Below are positions 52,150 to 61,715 of a stretch of 64,000 bases of DNA, piece by piece. The translations under genes were made by a program, and so were the position numbers. The stretch comes from Colwellia sp. PAMC 20917. Its GTDB lineage: Bacteria > Pseudomonadota > Gammaproteobacteria > Enterobacterales > Alteromonadaceae. The notes under the pieces are model-generated. The model had not been told where the DNA came from and made no database searches. It worked only from the letters and a program-made list of their open reading frames with translations. How positions within the stretch are numbered: position 1 is the stretch's first letter; each line of letters begins with the position of its first letter. Location of the stretch: the NCBI RefSeq assembly GCF_001767295.1, contig NZ_CP014944.1, positions 1,426,001 to 1,490,000 of the forward strand, given 5' to 3'.

Positions 52150-54100
52150 ATGAAAAAACTTTTGTCATACTGAATTTATTTCTGTTTCCATTCTCGTCAT
52201 GCTGAACTTGTTTCAGTTTCAGCTTCCACTCTCGTCATGCTGAATTTATTTCAGTACCCATTCTCGTCATGCTGAATTTATTTCAGTATCTGGGCTTTGG
52301 GTTGTTAAGGACGAGATCCTGAAACGAGTTCAGGATGACGACTGTTGGGTTCATTCTAACGGTGGTTGAGTTCACGCTGATGGGGTTTGAGTACATACTG
52401 CATTTATTTCAGTATCCATTCTCGTCATGCTGCATTTATTTCAGTATTCATTCTCGTCATGCTGCATTTATTTCAGTATCTGGGCTTTGGGTTGTTAAAG
52501 ACGAGATCCTGAAACAAGTTCAGGATGACGGCGTTTTAGTTCATTCTGCGGAGTTTGAGTTCATCCTAACAGAATTTGAGTTCACGCTGATGGGGTTTGA
52601 GTACATACTGAATTTATTTCAGTATCCATTCCCGTCATGCTGAATTTATTTCAGTATCTGGGCTTTGGGTTGTTAAGGACGAGATCCTGAAACGAGTTCA
52701 GGATGACGGCGTTTGGGTTCATTCTGATGGAGTTTGAGTACACACTGAATTTATTTCAGTTTCCACTCTCGTCATGCTGAATTTATTTCAGTATCTGGGC
52801 TTTGGGTTGTTAGGGACGAGATCCTGAAACGAGTTCAGGATGACGGCGTTTGGGTTCATGATAATAGGGGCTACGTTAATGCTGAACTTGTTTCAGCTTC
52901 CATTCCCATCATGCTGAATTTATTTCAGTATCTGGGCTTTGGGTTGTTAGGTACGAGATCCTGAAACAAGTTCAGGATGACGGCGGTTGGGTTCATTCTG
53001 ATGGAGTTTGAGTTCATCCTGATGGAGTTTGGGTTCACGCTGATGGGGTTTGGGTTCACGCTGATGGGGTTTGGGTTCACGCTGATGGGGTTTGGGTTCA
53101 CGCTGATGGAGTTTGGGTTCACGCTGATGGGGTTTGGGTTCACGCTGATGGGGTTTGGGTTCACGCTGATGGGGTTTGGGTTCATGATAATAGGGACTGC
53201 GTTAATGCTGAACTTGTTTCAGCTTCCATTCCCGTCATGCTAAATTTATTTCAGTATCTGGGCTTTGGGTTGTTAGGGACGAGATCCTGAAACGAGTTCA
53301 GGATGACGGCGGTTGGGTTCATGCTGATGGAGTTTGAGTTCACGCTGATGGTGTTTGGCTTCATTCTGATGGGGGTTTAGGTTCATACTGAACTTGTTTC
53401 AGTATCCATTCCCGTCATGCTGAATTTATTTCAGTATCTGGGCTTTGGGTTATTAAGGACGAGATCCTGAAACGAGTTCAGGATGACGGAGTTTGGGGTC
53501 ATGCTGACGGAGTTTGCGTTCATGCTGATGGGTGTTGCGTTGATGCTGAATTTCTTTCAGTATCCACTCCCGTCATGCTGAATTTATTTCAGTATCTGGG
53601 CTTTGAGTTGTTAGGGACGAGATCCTGAAACGAGTTCAGGATGACGGCGGTTGGCTTCATTCTGAAATTATTTGGCTTCATTCTGATGGGGCTTTAGGTT
53701 CATACTGAATTTATTTCAGTGTCCACTCTCGTCATACTGCATTTATTTAAGTATCCATTCTCGTCATGCTGAATTTATTTCAGTATCTGGGCTTTGGGTT
53801 GTTAGGGACGAGATCCTGAAACAAGTTCAGGATGACGGCGGTTGGGTTCACGCTGATGGGGTTTGGTTTATGCTGATGGTGTTTGCGTTCATGCTGATGG
53901 GGTTTGAGTTCACACTAAACTTGTTTCAGCTTCCATTCCCGTCATGCTGAATTTATTTCAGTATCTGGGCTTTTAGTTGTTAGGGATGAGATCCTGAAAC
54001 AAGTTCAGGATTACGGAGTTTGGTTCATACTGACGAAGTTTGAGTTCATTCTGACAGAGTTTGAGGTCATCCTAACGGAGTTTGATTTCATGCTAATTGA
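52150..54100. repeat. Second palindromic repeat array, about ten two-hairpin units
   Basis: The same GTCATGCTGAA/TTCAG and ATCCTGAA-TTCAGGAT hairpins as in the 42-44 kb array recur here. The second hairpin starts near 52316, 52506, 52684, 52821, 52959, 53284, 53464, 53622, 53813 and 53991. The linker is GGGCTTTGGGTTGTTAGGGACG and differs from the other array. Spacers carry GTTCATGCTGATGG-type text that seems derived from the same hairpin. No nuclease gene lies inside, and no coding frame longer than a repeat by-product is present. Confidence 0.85.
53000..53182. repeat. 21-bp minisatellite inside the second array
   Basis: The unit GGGTTCACGCTGATGGGGTTT is repeated about eight times, with single-base variants (GGAG for GGGG). 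Because 21 is divisible by three, open frames arise on both strands that encode simple peptides (GFGFTLM or NPNPISV periods). I treat these as non-coding. Confidence 0.9.
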
Positions 54101-54115
54101 CAATATCACTTAATC

Positions 54116-55006
54116 TCAATTTAATGATACGACTACACCTTCTGGATTTGCTAGTAGTGAACTCACTTTCTTTAACATTTGAGCATCATTACCGATAAAA
54201 TGTTTTACTGCTTTTGTCATCTCTAATTTAACTTCGGCGCCATCATCAGGCGTTAATGGACGATGTACTTCTATCTTTTTGCCATCCTGTTCATAAGACA
54301 TTTTAATGGGCTGTTCGAATATGCGAATAGGTGTGCCTATGGGAATATTATTATATAACCATTCGATGTCATCATCGTACATACGAATACAGCCAGAGCT
54401 TGCTCGCATACCGATACCAAAGCGCTTATTGGAGCCATGAAGTAGGTATTCACTTGTGCCAATACGTAATGCATATTTACCAAAGGGATTATTGGGTCCT
54501 GCGGGGACTTCTCTTACCATCTCTTTACCATGTTCGGCAAAATAACGCGCGCGCATCTCTGCTGTTGGACGCCAACTTGGGTTTTTACGTTTGTCGCCAA
54601 TAGTACTGGTTAAATGCGGTGTTTCTAGTCCTTCTCTACCAATACCCACAGGGAAAACGTAAACTAATTTCTCTCCTTTTGGGTAGTAGTACAAGCGTAA
54701 CTCAGCTAGATTAATGACAATACCTTCACGTTTACCAAAGGGTAGAAGCATCTGTTTAGGAATCACAATATTATCATCAAGAGCCAATAAAAAAGGATCA
54801 ACACCGGGGTTAGCGGCCAGTAAGGCAAAAAAACCTACATTATAATTTTCAGCTAAAGCTTGAAAGTAATCGCCTTTTACTGCCTTATGGGTAATATCTT
54901 CGCCCACTAACCTTGAATTGGCGGCAGGGAGATTATAAACACTCGCCAAACTTACACAGGTAATAAAACTACTTAACAATAAACTTAATTTAACAACCCA
55001 CTTCAT
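54116..55006 (-). CDS. L,D-transpeptidase (YkuD/ErfK family) with LysM-like domain
   Basis: The 296-residue protein has a signal peptide (VVKLSLLLSSFITCVSLAS). A LysM-like segment follows (KAVKGDYFQALAENYNVG to DDNIVIPKQ). The YkuD catalytic domain carries LLHGSNKRFGIGMRASSGCIRMYDDD, whose H-x-S-S-G-C-I-R supplies the catalytic cysteine. It would act in the periplasm, forming 3-3 cross-links or attaching lipoprotein to peptidoglycan. The length and layout match the ErfK/YbiS group. It lies 68 bases after the ygiF-like gene on the same strand. Confidence 0.9.
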   Translation of the reverse strand: MKWVVKLSLLLSSFITCVSLASVYNLPAANSRLVGEDITHKAVKGDYFQALAENYNVGFFALLAANPGVDPFLLALDDNIVIPKQMLLPFGKREGIVINLAELRLYYYPKGEKLVYVFPVGIGREGLETPHLTSTIGDKRKNPSWRPTAEMRARYFAEHGKEMVREVPAGPNNPFGKYALRIGTSEYLLHGSNKRFGIGMRASSGCIRMYDDDIEWLYNNIPIGTPIRIFEQPIKMSYEQDGKKIEVHRPLTPDDGAEVKLEMTKAVKHFIGNDAQMLKKVSSLLANPEGVVVSLN

Positions 55007-55074
55007 TAATTTATGACCCTACGAATTATCTTCAACATTATCTAAAACCTTTTTCTATTCGAACTGATTAACAG

Positions 55075-56571
55075 CTATGACTCATCTAACCAGTACGGCT
55101 TTGTTAATAACGCCATATTTCTTGAGCTGTCTAACGCAATGAGTAACCCTTCAACTTTGCTTCCTTGCCATGAAACGAGTTTTTTAGGTTTTTCATCTAA
55201 CGTTTGTAGTTGCTGGTGAATAATCCACAATGTTTGTAATTCACTGATCCCTTGCTGAATGTCCAACCAAGGTGCTCGATATTGTTTACGTTCTTCTTCA
55301 TCAAACAATAAACCAAACCAAGTGCCTGTCAGTAAACTTCGGTTTAAAAGTTTTGCTTGTGATAAGTATTGCTCACTGCTCAGCGACTGCGATGGCGTGC
55401 TATCAGAAAATAACACCGCCATACTTTTCGTTAAACTTTGCTGCGCAAAAGGCAACAACGAGTCACTAAACTGTGTATCTTCAGTTAATAGCATTTCCAA
55501 TAAATGAGCCTGCAGGATATTAAAACGCTGGCCATGCAATAATTCGATAACATTTTCGCTCGTTGGAAGACGACGTTTCTCCATTCTTAGTTGTTCTACC
55601 AATTGTTCGCTGTAATTTAACTTGCGTCTGTAATTACCCGTTTTATTAGTAAGCTCTTGTAGGTTAACGGCATTATCAACCCACGAGAGTAAGTGGACAA
55701 AATAGCTTAGTTCATCACGAATTTTTACGGCTTCTTCGGGTAAATAGTCTGCAAATAGCCAAAAGCCATGGCGGATTAACGCTAAAGTTTCTGTTATTTT
55801 TTCTAACTCGACTAAGCTTGGCGACGTTATATAGTATTCAATATGATCATGTAGGTTAACTAGGCAATAATTGATACCGGTAGAAAAGGCATTAGAAATA
55901 GAGTGACTGCGGTCAATGGGAAAAGTGTCTGTAATATTCTTTTTATAATTAACGGGAATGTTTTTCCATAAACCATAGCCACGAGCCGCTTTACTTTGAC
56001 TACTTGGCCTAACAAGCAGTACAGAAAATAATAACTTGGCAAGCAACAGTAAATCTGAGGTTATACCACTGACAAGTTCTAGTTCGAGTTCACAAATTTT
56101 AACACTGCGACCATCACTACTAATATCACCTTGATCGAAGGCAACTTCTACCACGGTACCCGACGATAAAGTAACTAACCAAATAATACGGGTAAAGTCC
56201 GTTGAAAAAAGGGGGATTAACGTTTCTTGTAACTGCTCTACCTTTTGGGTTGACTGCCAAATTTCATTTGGGAACAAGGAAAGTTCAGGGAAGTTATTAA
56301 CAATATTAACGTTATACTCTGGTCGCTGATGCAAGCCCGCAATTACCACCCCAGCTGTTTTTATGGTTTGCTCTAACTTTCCGTCACAACCTCTAATTCT
56401 TAGCCCCATATCATGACGGCGAAAATCTAAATTAGTTGTATCGTAATAGCAGTTCGATAATTGCTTTGTTTCACAGCTAAATGACAGCTGTTTTGTGGTG
56501 AATAACTGGGTGATTTTTTCTTGAGTATTATCACTTGTAACAAAATACTTAAGCTCAATTTCGGTAACCAT
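55075..56571 (-). CDS. ygiF: CYTH-CHAD domain inorganic triphosphatase, YgiF-like
   Basis: The 498-residue protein has an N-terminal CYTH domain starting EIELKYFV (the E-x-E-x-K signature). It continues with RRHDMGLRIRG, EQTIKT and CELELELVSG, residues of the metal-triphosphate tunnel. A histidine-containing helical CHAD domain follows (about 220-430). E. coli YgiF hydrolyses inorganic triphosphate. The gene is divergent from a ygiM-like gene, as in E. coli, which supports the name. Confidence 0.88.
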   Translation of the reverse strand: MVTEIELKYFVTSDNTQEKITQLFTTKQLSFSCETKQLSNCYYDTTNLDFRRHDMGLRIRGCDGKLEQTIKTAGVVIAGLHQRPEYNVNIVNNFPELSLFPNEIWQSTQKVEQLQETLIPLFSTDFTRIIWLVTLSSGTVVEVAFDQGDISSDGRSVKICELELELVSGITSDLLLLAKLLFSVLLVRPSSQSKAARGYGLWKNIPVNYKKNITDTFPIDRSHSISNAFSTGINYCLVNLHDHIEYYITSPSLVELEKITETLALIRHGFWLFADYLPEEAVKIRDELSYFVHLLSWVDNAVNLQELTNKTGNYRRKLNYSEQLVEQLRMEKRRLPTSENVIELLHGQRFNILQAHLLEMLLTEDTQFSDSLLPFAQQSLTKSMAVLFSDSTPSQSLSSEQYLSQAKLLNRSLLTGTWFGLLFDEEERKQYRAPWLDIQQGISELQTLWIIHQQLQTLDEKPKKLVSWQGSKVEGLLIALDSSRNMALLTKPYWLDES

Positions 56572-56899
56572 ATTCTTCCAATAATTTGTTTTATTATGTC
56601 AACATAGTGAGTTTACAACAGCGACATATGAAAACAAATAGCGAATGCCAATTCCGATAAGTTTCTTTCATATAATATAGCGATATAGAAAAAATTTAAC
56701 TGACTGCTAATGCCCTAACAAACTTTTAGTAAAAACTATCATAATGAATTAGCTATGTAATATCTTGTTTACAAAATATTGAGAACACTTATTTATTTTA
56801 TCAATAAAACCTTAATGTTCGTAAACTTAACTTGCTATCAATCCGCCAAACCCCTAGTATTTTGCTATGCATAATTTTATAAAGGTTAATGGTAGTTTC
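56572..56899. promoter_or_regulatory. Divergent intergenic region ygiF-ygiM
   Basis: This AT-rich gap must contain promoters for both directions. A TATAAT-like box (CATATAATATAG, about 56670-56681) is visible, but its strand and -35 are uncertain. The plus-strand frame is open from 56867, though I place the ygiM start at 56900. Confidence 0.4.
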
Positions 56900-57499
56900 A
56901 TGAAAATAATAAAAGCTTTATTGGTTGGTTTAGTCCTCAGTTCATCTTCCCCACTTTTTGCAGAAGACAGCCCAACCAACCTTCCTTCTGGCTATATTTC
57001 AGACGATTTATTTATTTATATGCATTCAGGAGCGGGTAATAATTATCGAATTCTAGGCAGTATAAATTCAGGCACTGAAGTGAAAGTAACCGGTAAAAAT
57101 GAAAATGATTACTCTGAAATTATTGATGATAAAAATAGAAACGTCTGGGTTGAAAGTAAGTATCTATCATTAAAACCCGGCTTACGTTTTGTTATTGCCG
57201 AGCTTAATGAAAAATTAGCCAATACCAGCAGCAATACTGACAGTATGTCAGAGGAACTTTCCCAAAGTAGAAATACTATTCAAAACCTTAGTAGTGAAAA
57301 AGCCCAACTTAACAACGAAATAAGCCAGCTTAATAAAACGCTGATAACGATACGAGCCAAGTTAAAAGACCAAGATACCAATATCAAAAAAGAATGGTTT
57401 TATAATGGCGCTATAGTGCTAGTTATTGGCTTACTTTTAGGTTTAATTCTGCCAAGATTAACTTCTCGCCGCAAAGGCTCAATGGATAATTGGAAGTAA
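56900..57499 (+). CDS. ygiM: SH3-domain membrane protein, YgiM-like (TIGR04211 type)
   Basis: I place the start at the ATG at 56900, which gives a signal peptide (KIIKALLVGLVLSSSSPLFAED); an in-frame ATG at 56867 would add eleven residues before it. The mature protein has a bacterial SH3 domain (SDDLFIYMHSGAGNNYRILG to VWVESKYLS). A coiled coil follows (SEELSQSRNTIQNLSSEK), then a C-terminal membrane helix and a short basic tail. Function in E. coli is not well defined. The next gene begins 52 bases later, so wzi may be co-transcribed. Confidence 0.82.
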   Translation: MKIIKALLVGLVLSSSSPLFAEDSPTNLPSGYISDDLFIYMHSGAGNNYRILGSINSGTEVKVTGKNENDYSEIIDDKNRNVWVESKYLSLKPGLRFVIAELNEKLANTSSNTDSMSEELSQSRNTIQNLSSEKAQLNNEISQLNKTLITIRAKLKDQDTNIKKEWFYNGAIVLVIGLLLGLILPRLTSRRKGSMDNWK

Positions 57500-57551
57500 G
57501 CCCTATTATGTTAGAAAAACTCGCGTATAATCACCGCGATTTTTAGATTAT

Positions 57552-59006
57552 ATGATGGCTTTTTTTGTGCACAAAACTAAATACTTATTTTTTATCGCTT
57601 TATTTATACTATTTCATACAAAACAGGCTAATGCCGATGGTGTTAGCCCTTACTTACCGTTAAAAACTGATGCTCTTATTGAACTTGAAATCGCACGTCT
57701 AGCGACAATTTCTCGAATGCCAATCTTGAGTAAACCCTACCATATTGTCGCGGTTGTTGATTATCTAAACAAAATTAAAGGTTCTCATCCTGATCTTTTT
57801 TATAGAATTTCTGCTTATATAAAGCGTTATAAAAAGCAGAGTGCGATCACTCATTTATCAACTACGCTTTCAACATCTAACAATAAAAACTTCACCATAG
57901 CTAATAATCGTGGAGTTGCCATGGACAGCACGGCCCAAGCAAGTGCCGCTGGATTTTATCAGTTCAATCAATATGCCATCGCAAATTTAGGGGGGACCAT
58001 CGTCGATGGTAAGAATATTATTCCACATAATAGCTACTTTTCATTGGGTTATGAATATGCTCAATTTGATATTGGCTACCGCGAACATTGGCTATCACCC
58101 TCACAAGAGAGTGCATCATTACTGTCCACTAACGCTGCTCCGACTTTTTCTATTACCGTGAGTAATGTAAAACCTATTACCTCTTGGCATGTTAAATACG
58201 AATTTTCATTAGGGCAGTTAGAGGAAATGGCGGGTATAAAATATAAGGGTTCTACATCATCAGGAAAGCCATTATTAATGACTATGCATATGAGTTTTCA
58301 ACCCTTTAGCTGGTGGACGATAGGTGCTAATAGAACCTTTCAATTTGGTGGTGGCGAAAGAAGCACTGGCCTAAGTGATATTTGGAATGCGATTATTGAC
58401 CCCGTTAATTCAGATAACTGTAGCTCAGGTTTAACAGGTTGTGCCAATTCTGATGAGGAAGTAGGTAATCAAATTGCTTCGTTAACCAATAAATTTGACT
58501 TGTCTTACCGAGGTTTTCCTTTTACCTTTTATATGGAATATGCAGGTGAGGATACCAAAGAACACAAGAACACTCAGTTAGGTAACATAAGTCAAACCTA
58601 CGGGTTATTCTTTCCATATATTAACAAGGACTTTTCATTGTATGCTGAGCACTCTAAATTTCACAATGAATGGTATGTTCACAATATTTATGGTGAAGGT
58701 TACCGTAATGATCACGTTGTAATGGGTCATTGGTGGGGTAATAACAAAGAGCTGGAAGATAAATCACCCGGGAATGCTTCGTTAATTCGACTAAACTGGG
58801 ACTTTTCACCCAAGTATCATTTACAAACACTATTTCGAACCGCTGCTATAGATTCTTTGACGCAAGATAAGTACTCTAGAGCCCAAGAGATAGAATTAAG
58901 TTTAAAACAAGTATATAAAAATGGATTTATTAATTATTCGTTAACAGCTGGTAGTGATATTTATGGAGAGTCTTTCTACCGTGCGACTTTGGGTTATAAC
59001 TGGTAA
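57552..59006 (+). CDS. wzi: Wzi-family outer-membrane capsule assembly protein
   Basis: The 484-residue protein has an N-terminal signal (KTKYLFFIALFILFHTKQANA) and a helical segment. Long alternating beta strands follow, with IGYREHWLSPSQ, FQPFSWWTIGANRTFQFGGG and NHVVMGHWWGN-like segments typical of the Wzi/outer-membrane capsule assembly family. Known Wzi is a beta-barrel lectin that anchors capsule to the cell surface. It is followed after three bases by CDP-glycerol-type genes. This points to a surface polymer attached by this protein. It is not adjacent to the wza-wzb-wzc genes. Confidence 0.8.
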   Translation: MMAFFVHKTKYLFFIALFILFHTKQANADGVSPYLPLKTDALIELEIARLATISRMPILSKPYHIVAVVDYLNKIKGSHPDLFYRISAYIKRYKKQSAITHLSTTLSTSNNKNFTIANNRGVAMDSTAQASAAGFYQFNQYAIANLGGTIVDGKNIIPHNSYFSLGYEYAQFDIGYREHWLSPSQESASLLSTNAAPTFSITVSNVKPITSWHVKYEFSLGQLEEMAGIKYKGSTSSGKPLLMTMHMSFQPFSWWTIGANRTFQFGGGERSTGLSDIWNAIIDPVNSDNCSSGLTGCANSDEEVGNQIASLTNKFDLSYRGFPFTFYMEYAGEDTKEHKNTQLGNISQTYGLFFPYINKDFSLYAEHSKFHNEWYVHNIYGEGYRNDHVVMGHWWGNNKELEDKSPGNASLIRLNWDFSPKYHLQTLFRTAAIDSLTQDKYSRAQEIELSLKQVYKNGFINYSLTAGSDIYGESFYRATLGYNW

Positions 59007-59009
59007 TTT

Positions 59010-60077
59010 ATGAATGTTTTTTTTGATATTCAACATCTTTATTATTTACCTCAGTATTTGCCGGTAAAAAATGCACTTGAAAAAAATGGCGTAAATTGTC
59101 ATTTTCTTTTATACAATCAAAAAGAGCTACAGAGTGTACTAATAAAGAGTGTTGAACAAGAAAAATTAAGTTATACCCTTGTTGAAGATTCTGATGAGGC
59201 GAGAGAACTTTATCTGCAAAAAAAGCCTCATTGGATTATTTTCGGAAATGCCTTCAATGGCTTAAAAAAAATTAACGCTTTTACAAAAACAGCACTGATG
59301 CAACATGGTATTGGTCCTAAATCATGCTATTACGATGTATCTAAATCAGATATAACTTACCGTTTTGTCGAAGGTCAGCATAGATTAAAACGTTTACAGA
59401 ACCTATTTCCCAATAAAGTATTTGTTGATACGGGTTATGCTAAGTTGGACCCTATTATTAAGAAAACTTCAGATTGCATCAACTTATCTGACTTAGGATT
59501 AGACCCTAAAAAGAAAACGATTCTTTATGCTCCCACTTTCTATCCCAGCAGTATAGAGTGCTTACCTGACGATTTTCCCTCTTTGGTAGGCCAGTATAAT
59601 TTAATTTTGAAACCTCACTTTTTTTCGCTGATAAAAAACAAATATAAAAAGCATCAAGCACTATTTAAACACTGGGGCACTTATAGTAATGTCTATGTTT
59701 CCTCCATTGAAGAAACATCTATTATTCCTTTTATGGGCGTTGCCGACTTGTTATTTAGTGATGCCTCATCAACACTCTTTGAGTTTACTGCACTAAATAA
59801 ACCTGCTATCTGGTGTGACTTTTATAAGGTCCGTTGGTCTTATCGTGGAATTTTTAAATGGCGTTTAAACAAGCGATTAGATGATGATTTAAAATATTTT
59901 GCCAAAGTGGCCTGTCAAACAACAAACATAAAACAATTAATTCATGAAATTAGTAATCAACTTATGCATCCCGATTTAAAGGAAGCTGACCGTATAGCCA
60001 TGACCGAGCTGCTTACGGGAACGGTTGATGGTAAATGCAGTGAACGAATTGCGAATTTTATAACTTCAGAGATTTAA
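59010..60077 (+). CDS. CDP-glycerol glycerophosphotransferase-like protein (TagF/TagB family)
   Basis: The 355-residue GT-B-like protein has KTALMQHGIGPKSCYY, ILYAPTFYPSS, LILKPHFFSL and LLFSDASSTLFEFTALNKPAIW. The latter three carry the P-T-F, K-P-H and S-S-T/S motifs of the TagB/TagF catalytic domain. These enzymes add glycerol phosphate from CDP-glycerol to a lipid-linked acceptor. The next gene is a TagD-type cytidylyltransferase, which supplies CDP-glycerol. The length is short and lacks the N-terminal helices of Gram-positive TagF. Exact acceptor unknown. Confidence 0.8.
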   Translation: MNVFFDIQHLYYLPQYLPVKNALEKNGVNCHFLLYNQKELQSVLIKSVEQEKLSYTLVEDSDEARELYLQKKPHWIIFGNAFNGLKKINAFTKTALMQHGIGPKSCYYDVSKSDITYRFVEGQHRLKRLQNLFPNKVFVDTGYAKLDPIIKKTSDCINLSDLGLDPKKKTILYAPTFYPSSIECLPDDFPSLVGQYNLILKPHFFSLIKNKYKKHQALFKHWGTYSNVYVSSIEETSIIPFMGVADLLFSDASSTLFEFTALNKPAIWCDFYKVRWSYRGIFKWRLNKRLDDDLKYFAKVACQTTNIKQLIHEISNQLMHPDLKEADRIAMTELLTGTVDGKCSERIANFITSEI

Positions 60078-60079
60078 CT

Positions 60080-60475
60080 ATGCGCGTAATTACTTTTGGT
60101 ACATTTGATGTTTTTCATGTTGGCCATGTCAATATTTTAGAGCGTGCTCGTCTTCATGGCTCTCATTTAATTGTCGGTGTTTCATCGGATGAATTAAATA
60201 TTTCAAAAAAAGGTCGAGCGCCTATATATTGTGATGAAGATAGAAAGCATATTATCCGGTCATTAAGATGCGTCGATGAAGTTTTTCTTGAAGAATCTTT
60301 AGAACTAAAAGCTGAATATATTAAATACTACAATGCCGATATATTAATTATGGGTGATGACTGGCAAGGTAAGTTTGATCATTTAAAAGACCTTTGTCAG
60401 GTGATATATTTACCAAGGACACCTTCGGTTTCTACCACGGAAATTATCGAAATAGTTAAAACTAAGCGCAGTTAA
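60080..60475 (+). CDS. tagD: Glycerol-3-phosphate cytidylyltransferase
   Basis: The 131-residue enzyme makes CDP-glycerol from glycerol 3-phosphate and CTP. It has TFGTFDVFHVGHVNILERA, with the nucleotidyltransferase HxGH (HVGH), then VGVSSDELN and RTPSVSTTEII, the counterpart of the RTEGISTT motif of TagD. Its length is that of Bacillus TagD. It lies two bases past the first TagF-like gene, and its stop overlaps the start of the second (TAATG). Other cytidylyltransferases of this fold (ethanolamine-phosphate type) are less likely given the neighbours. Confidence 0.9.
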   Translation: MRVITFGTFDVFHVGHVNILERARLHGSHLIVGVSSDELNISKKGRAPIYCDEDRKHIIRSLRCVDEVFLEESLELKAEYIKYYNADILIMGDDWQGKFDHLKDLCQVIYLPRTPSVSTTEIIEIVKTKRS

Positions 60476-61509
60476 TGAACAATAATCAAAAATACCTTTT
60501 CTATATCTCACAAAATTATTCTTTTGAAATTTTGCGACCTTTACAGCGAGAAATACTAAGCCAAGGCAGCCAAGTTGCTTGGTTTGTGGCCGGTAGTGAT
60601 GTTAATTTGAGTAATTTTGCTGCCGATGAAGTGGTGCTTAACAGTGTTGCTGATGTGATTAGTTTTAACCCTGTCGCTAGCTTTGTGCCGGGTAATATAA
60701 TCCCACGATTTATTCCCGGTATTAAAGTACAAGTTTTCCATGGTTTAGAGTGGAAGAAAAAAGGTCACTTTGTTATTAGAGACTGCTTTGATCTCTATTG
60801 TACTCATGGGGCAGCGACCACCAATCGCTTTAATCAATTAGCTAACCAGCATAAGTTTTTCGATGTTAAAGAAACAGGCTGGCCAAAATTAGATAATTTA
60901 TTTAATACCCCCAAAAAGCAATATTTTAGTAATAACCTGCCTACAATACTCTTTGCGCCCACTTTTTCACCCGCGTTGACTTGCGCACCTTTTTTATATG
61001 AAGAAATTGCCGCTTTAGTGGATGATAAAAAATATAATTGGCTGATTAAGTTTCATCCAAAAATGGATACAAAGTGGTTAGAGCTTTATGCTCAACTCTC
61101 TTCAGAAAACCTGAAAATAATAACATCGTCGAATATAAATAGCTTATTGCAGTCGGCTGATATTATGGTATCGGATACTTCATCGGTTATTGGTGAGTTT
61201 GCTTTACTGGGTAAGCCGGTTATCGCGTTCAATAATAGCCAACCGGGTGATTACTTAATTAACATTACCGATGCCAAAGAATTACCCCAAGCATTAACTG
61301 TTGCATTATCGCCTTCAGAAACACTTATATTGGCGATAAATCGTTATGCCCAAGAGTTACATCCTTATAGTGATGGTAAGTCGTCACTTCGGATATTAGA
61401 GGCTGTAGAAGATATTCGACTCAATGGCAAGCAGGCAATAAAAACACTACCGCGCAATATCATCAGAAACTTAAAGCAACGCAAAATTCTTAATTATTGG
61501 AAGTTTTAA
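60475..61509 (+). CDS. CDP-glycerol glycerophosphotransferase-like protein, second copy
   Basis: The 344-residue TagF/TagB-type protein has VQVFHGLEWKKKG, LCTHGAAT-like YCTHGAATTNRF, ILFAPTFSPAL, WLIKFHPKMD and MVSDTSSVIGEFALLGKPVIAF. These match the family motifs more completely than the first copy. Two such enzymes with one TagD suggest a primer and a polymerase/extender role, or transfer to two sites, for a glycerol-phosphate-containing surface glycan. The unit is closed before the leucine operon. Confidence 0.82.
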   Translation: MNNNQKYLFYISQNYSFEILRPLQREILSQGSQVAWFVAGSDVNLSNFAADEVVLNSVADVISFNPVASFVPGNIIPRFIPGIKVQVFHGLEWKKKGHFVIRDCFDLYCTHGAATTNRFNQLANQHKFFDVKETGWPKLDNLFNTPKKQYFSNNLPTILFAPTFSPALTCAPFLYEEIAALVDDKKYNWLIKFHPKMDTKWLELYAQLSSENLKIITSSNINSLLQSADIMVSDTSSVIGEFALLGKPVIAFNNSQPGDYLINITDAKELPQALTVALSPSETLILAINRYAQELHPYSDGKSSLRILEAVEDIRLNGKQAIKTLPRNIIRNLKQRKILNYWKF

Positions 61510-61562
61510 ACGCCTTATATTCATTAGCTCCACCATTATACTTTTTAAATATTAATAATTAA

Positions 61563-61592
61563 TTGACATTATTTGAGTAAATACGCTATTAA
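61563..61592 (+). promoter_or_regulatory. Probable sigma-70 promoter of the leucine operon
   Basis: TTGACA at 61563-61568 is a consensus -35 box. TATTAA at 61587-61592, 18 bases later, is a fair -10. The leader peptide gene follows 52 bases downstream. Confidence 0.65.
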
Positions 61593-61643
61593 TAGATGAC
61601 TGTTTGCTCTAGCGAGTTAAACTAACCTAATAAGACAACTTTA

Positions 61644-61715
61644 ATGACAACGACAATGACCATAAAAAATATTATTCGCATTAACCTCCTCCTCACATTA
61701 TCAATGCGCGGATAG
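61644..61715 (+). CDS. leuL: Leucine operon leader peptide
   Basis: A 23-codon frame reads MTTTMTIKNIIRINLLLTLSMRG and stops at TAG (shown in parts: three consecutive CTC leucine codons at 61686-61694, a fourth leucine TTA two codons on). Consecutive leucine codons just before an attenuator identify it as leuL. Stalling at CTC when Leu-tRNA is scarce would leave 61704-61711 free for antiterminator pairing. An in-frame ATG at 61656 is an alternative start. The Shine-Dalgarno is weak. Confidence 0.85.
   Translation: MTTTMTIKNIIRINLLLTLSMRG

Noticed and set aside
52925-53243. Open frames on both strands giving NPNPISV and GFGFTLM repeats
   Set aside because: They arise from a 21-bp tandem repeat whose period is a multiple of three, and lack ribosome sites and any non-repeat sequence.
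52150-54100. CRISPR array
   Set aside because: Repeats are palindromic pairs with similar, not unique, spacers of variable length. No cas genes are in the window.
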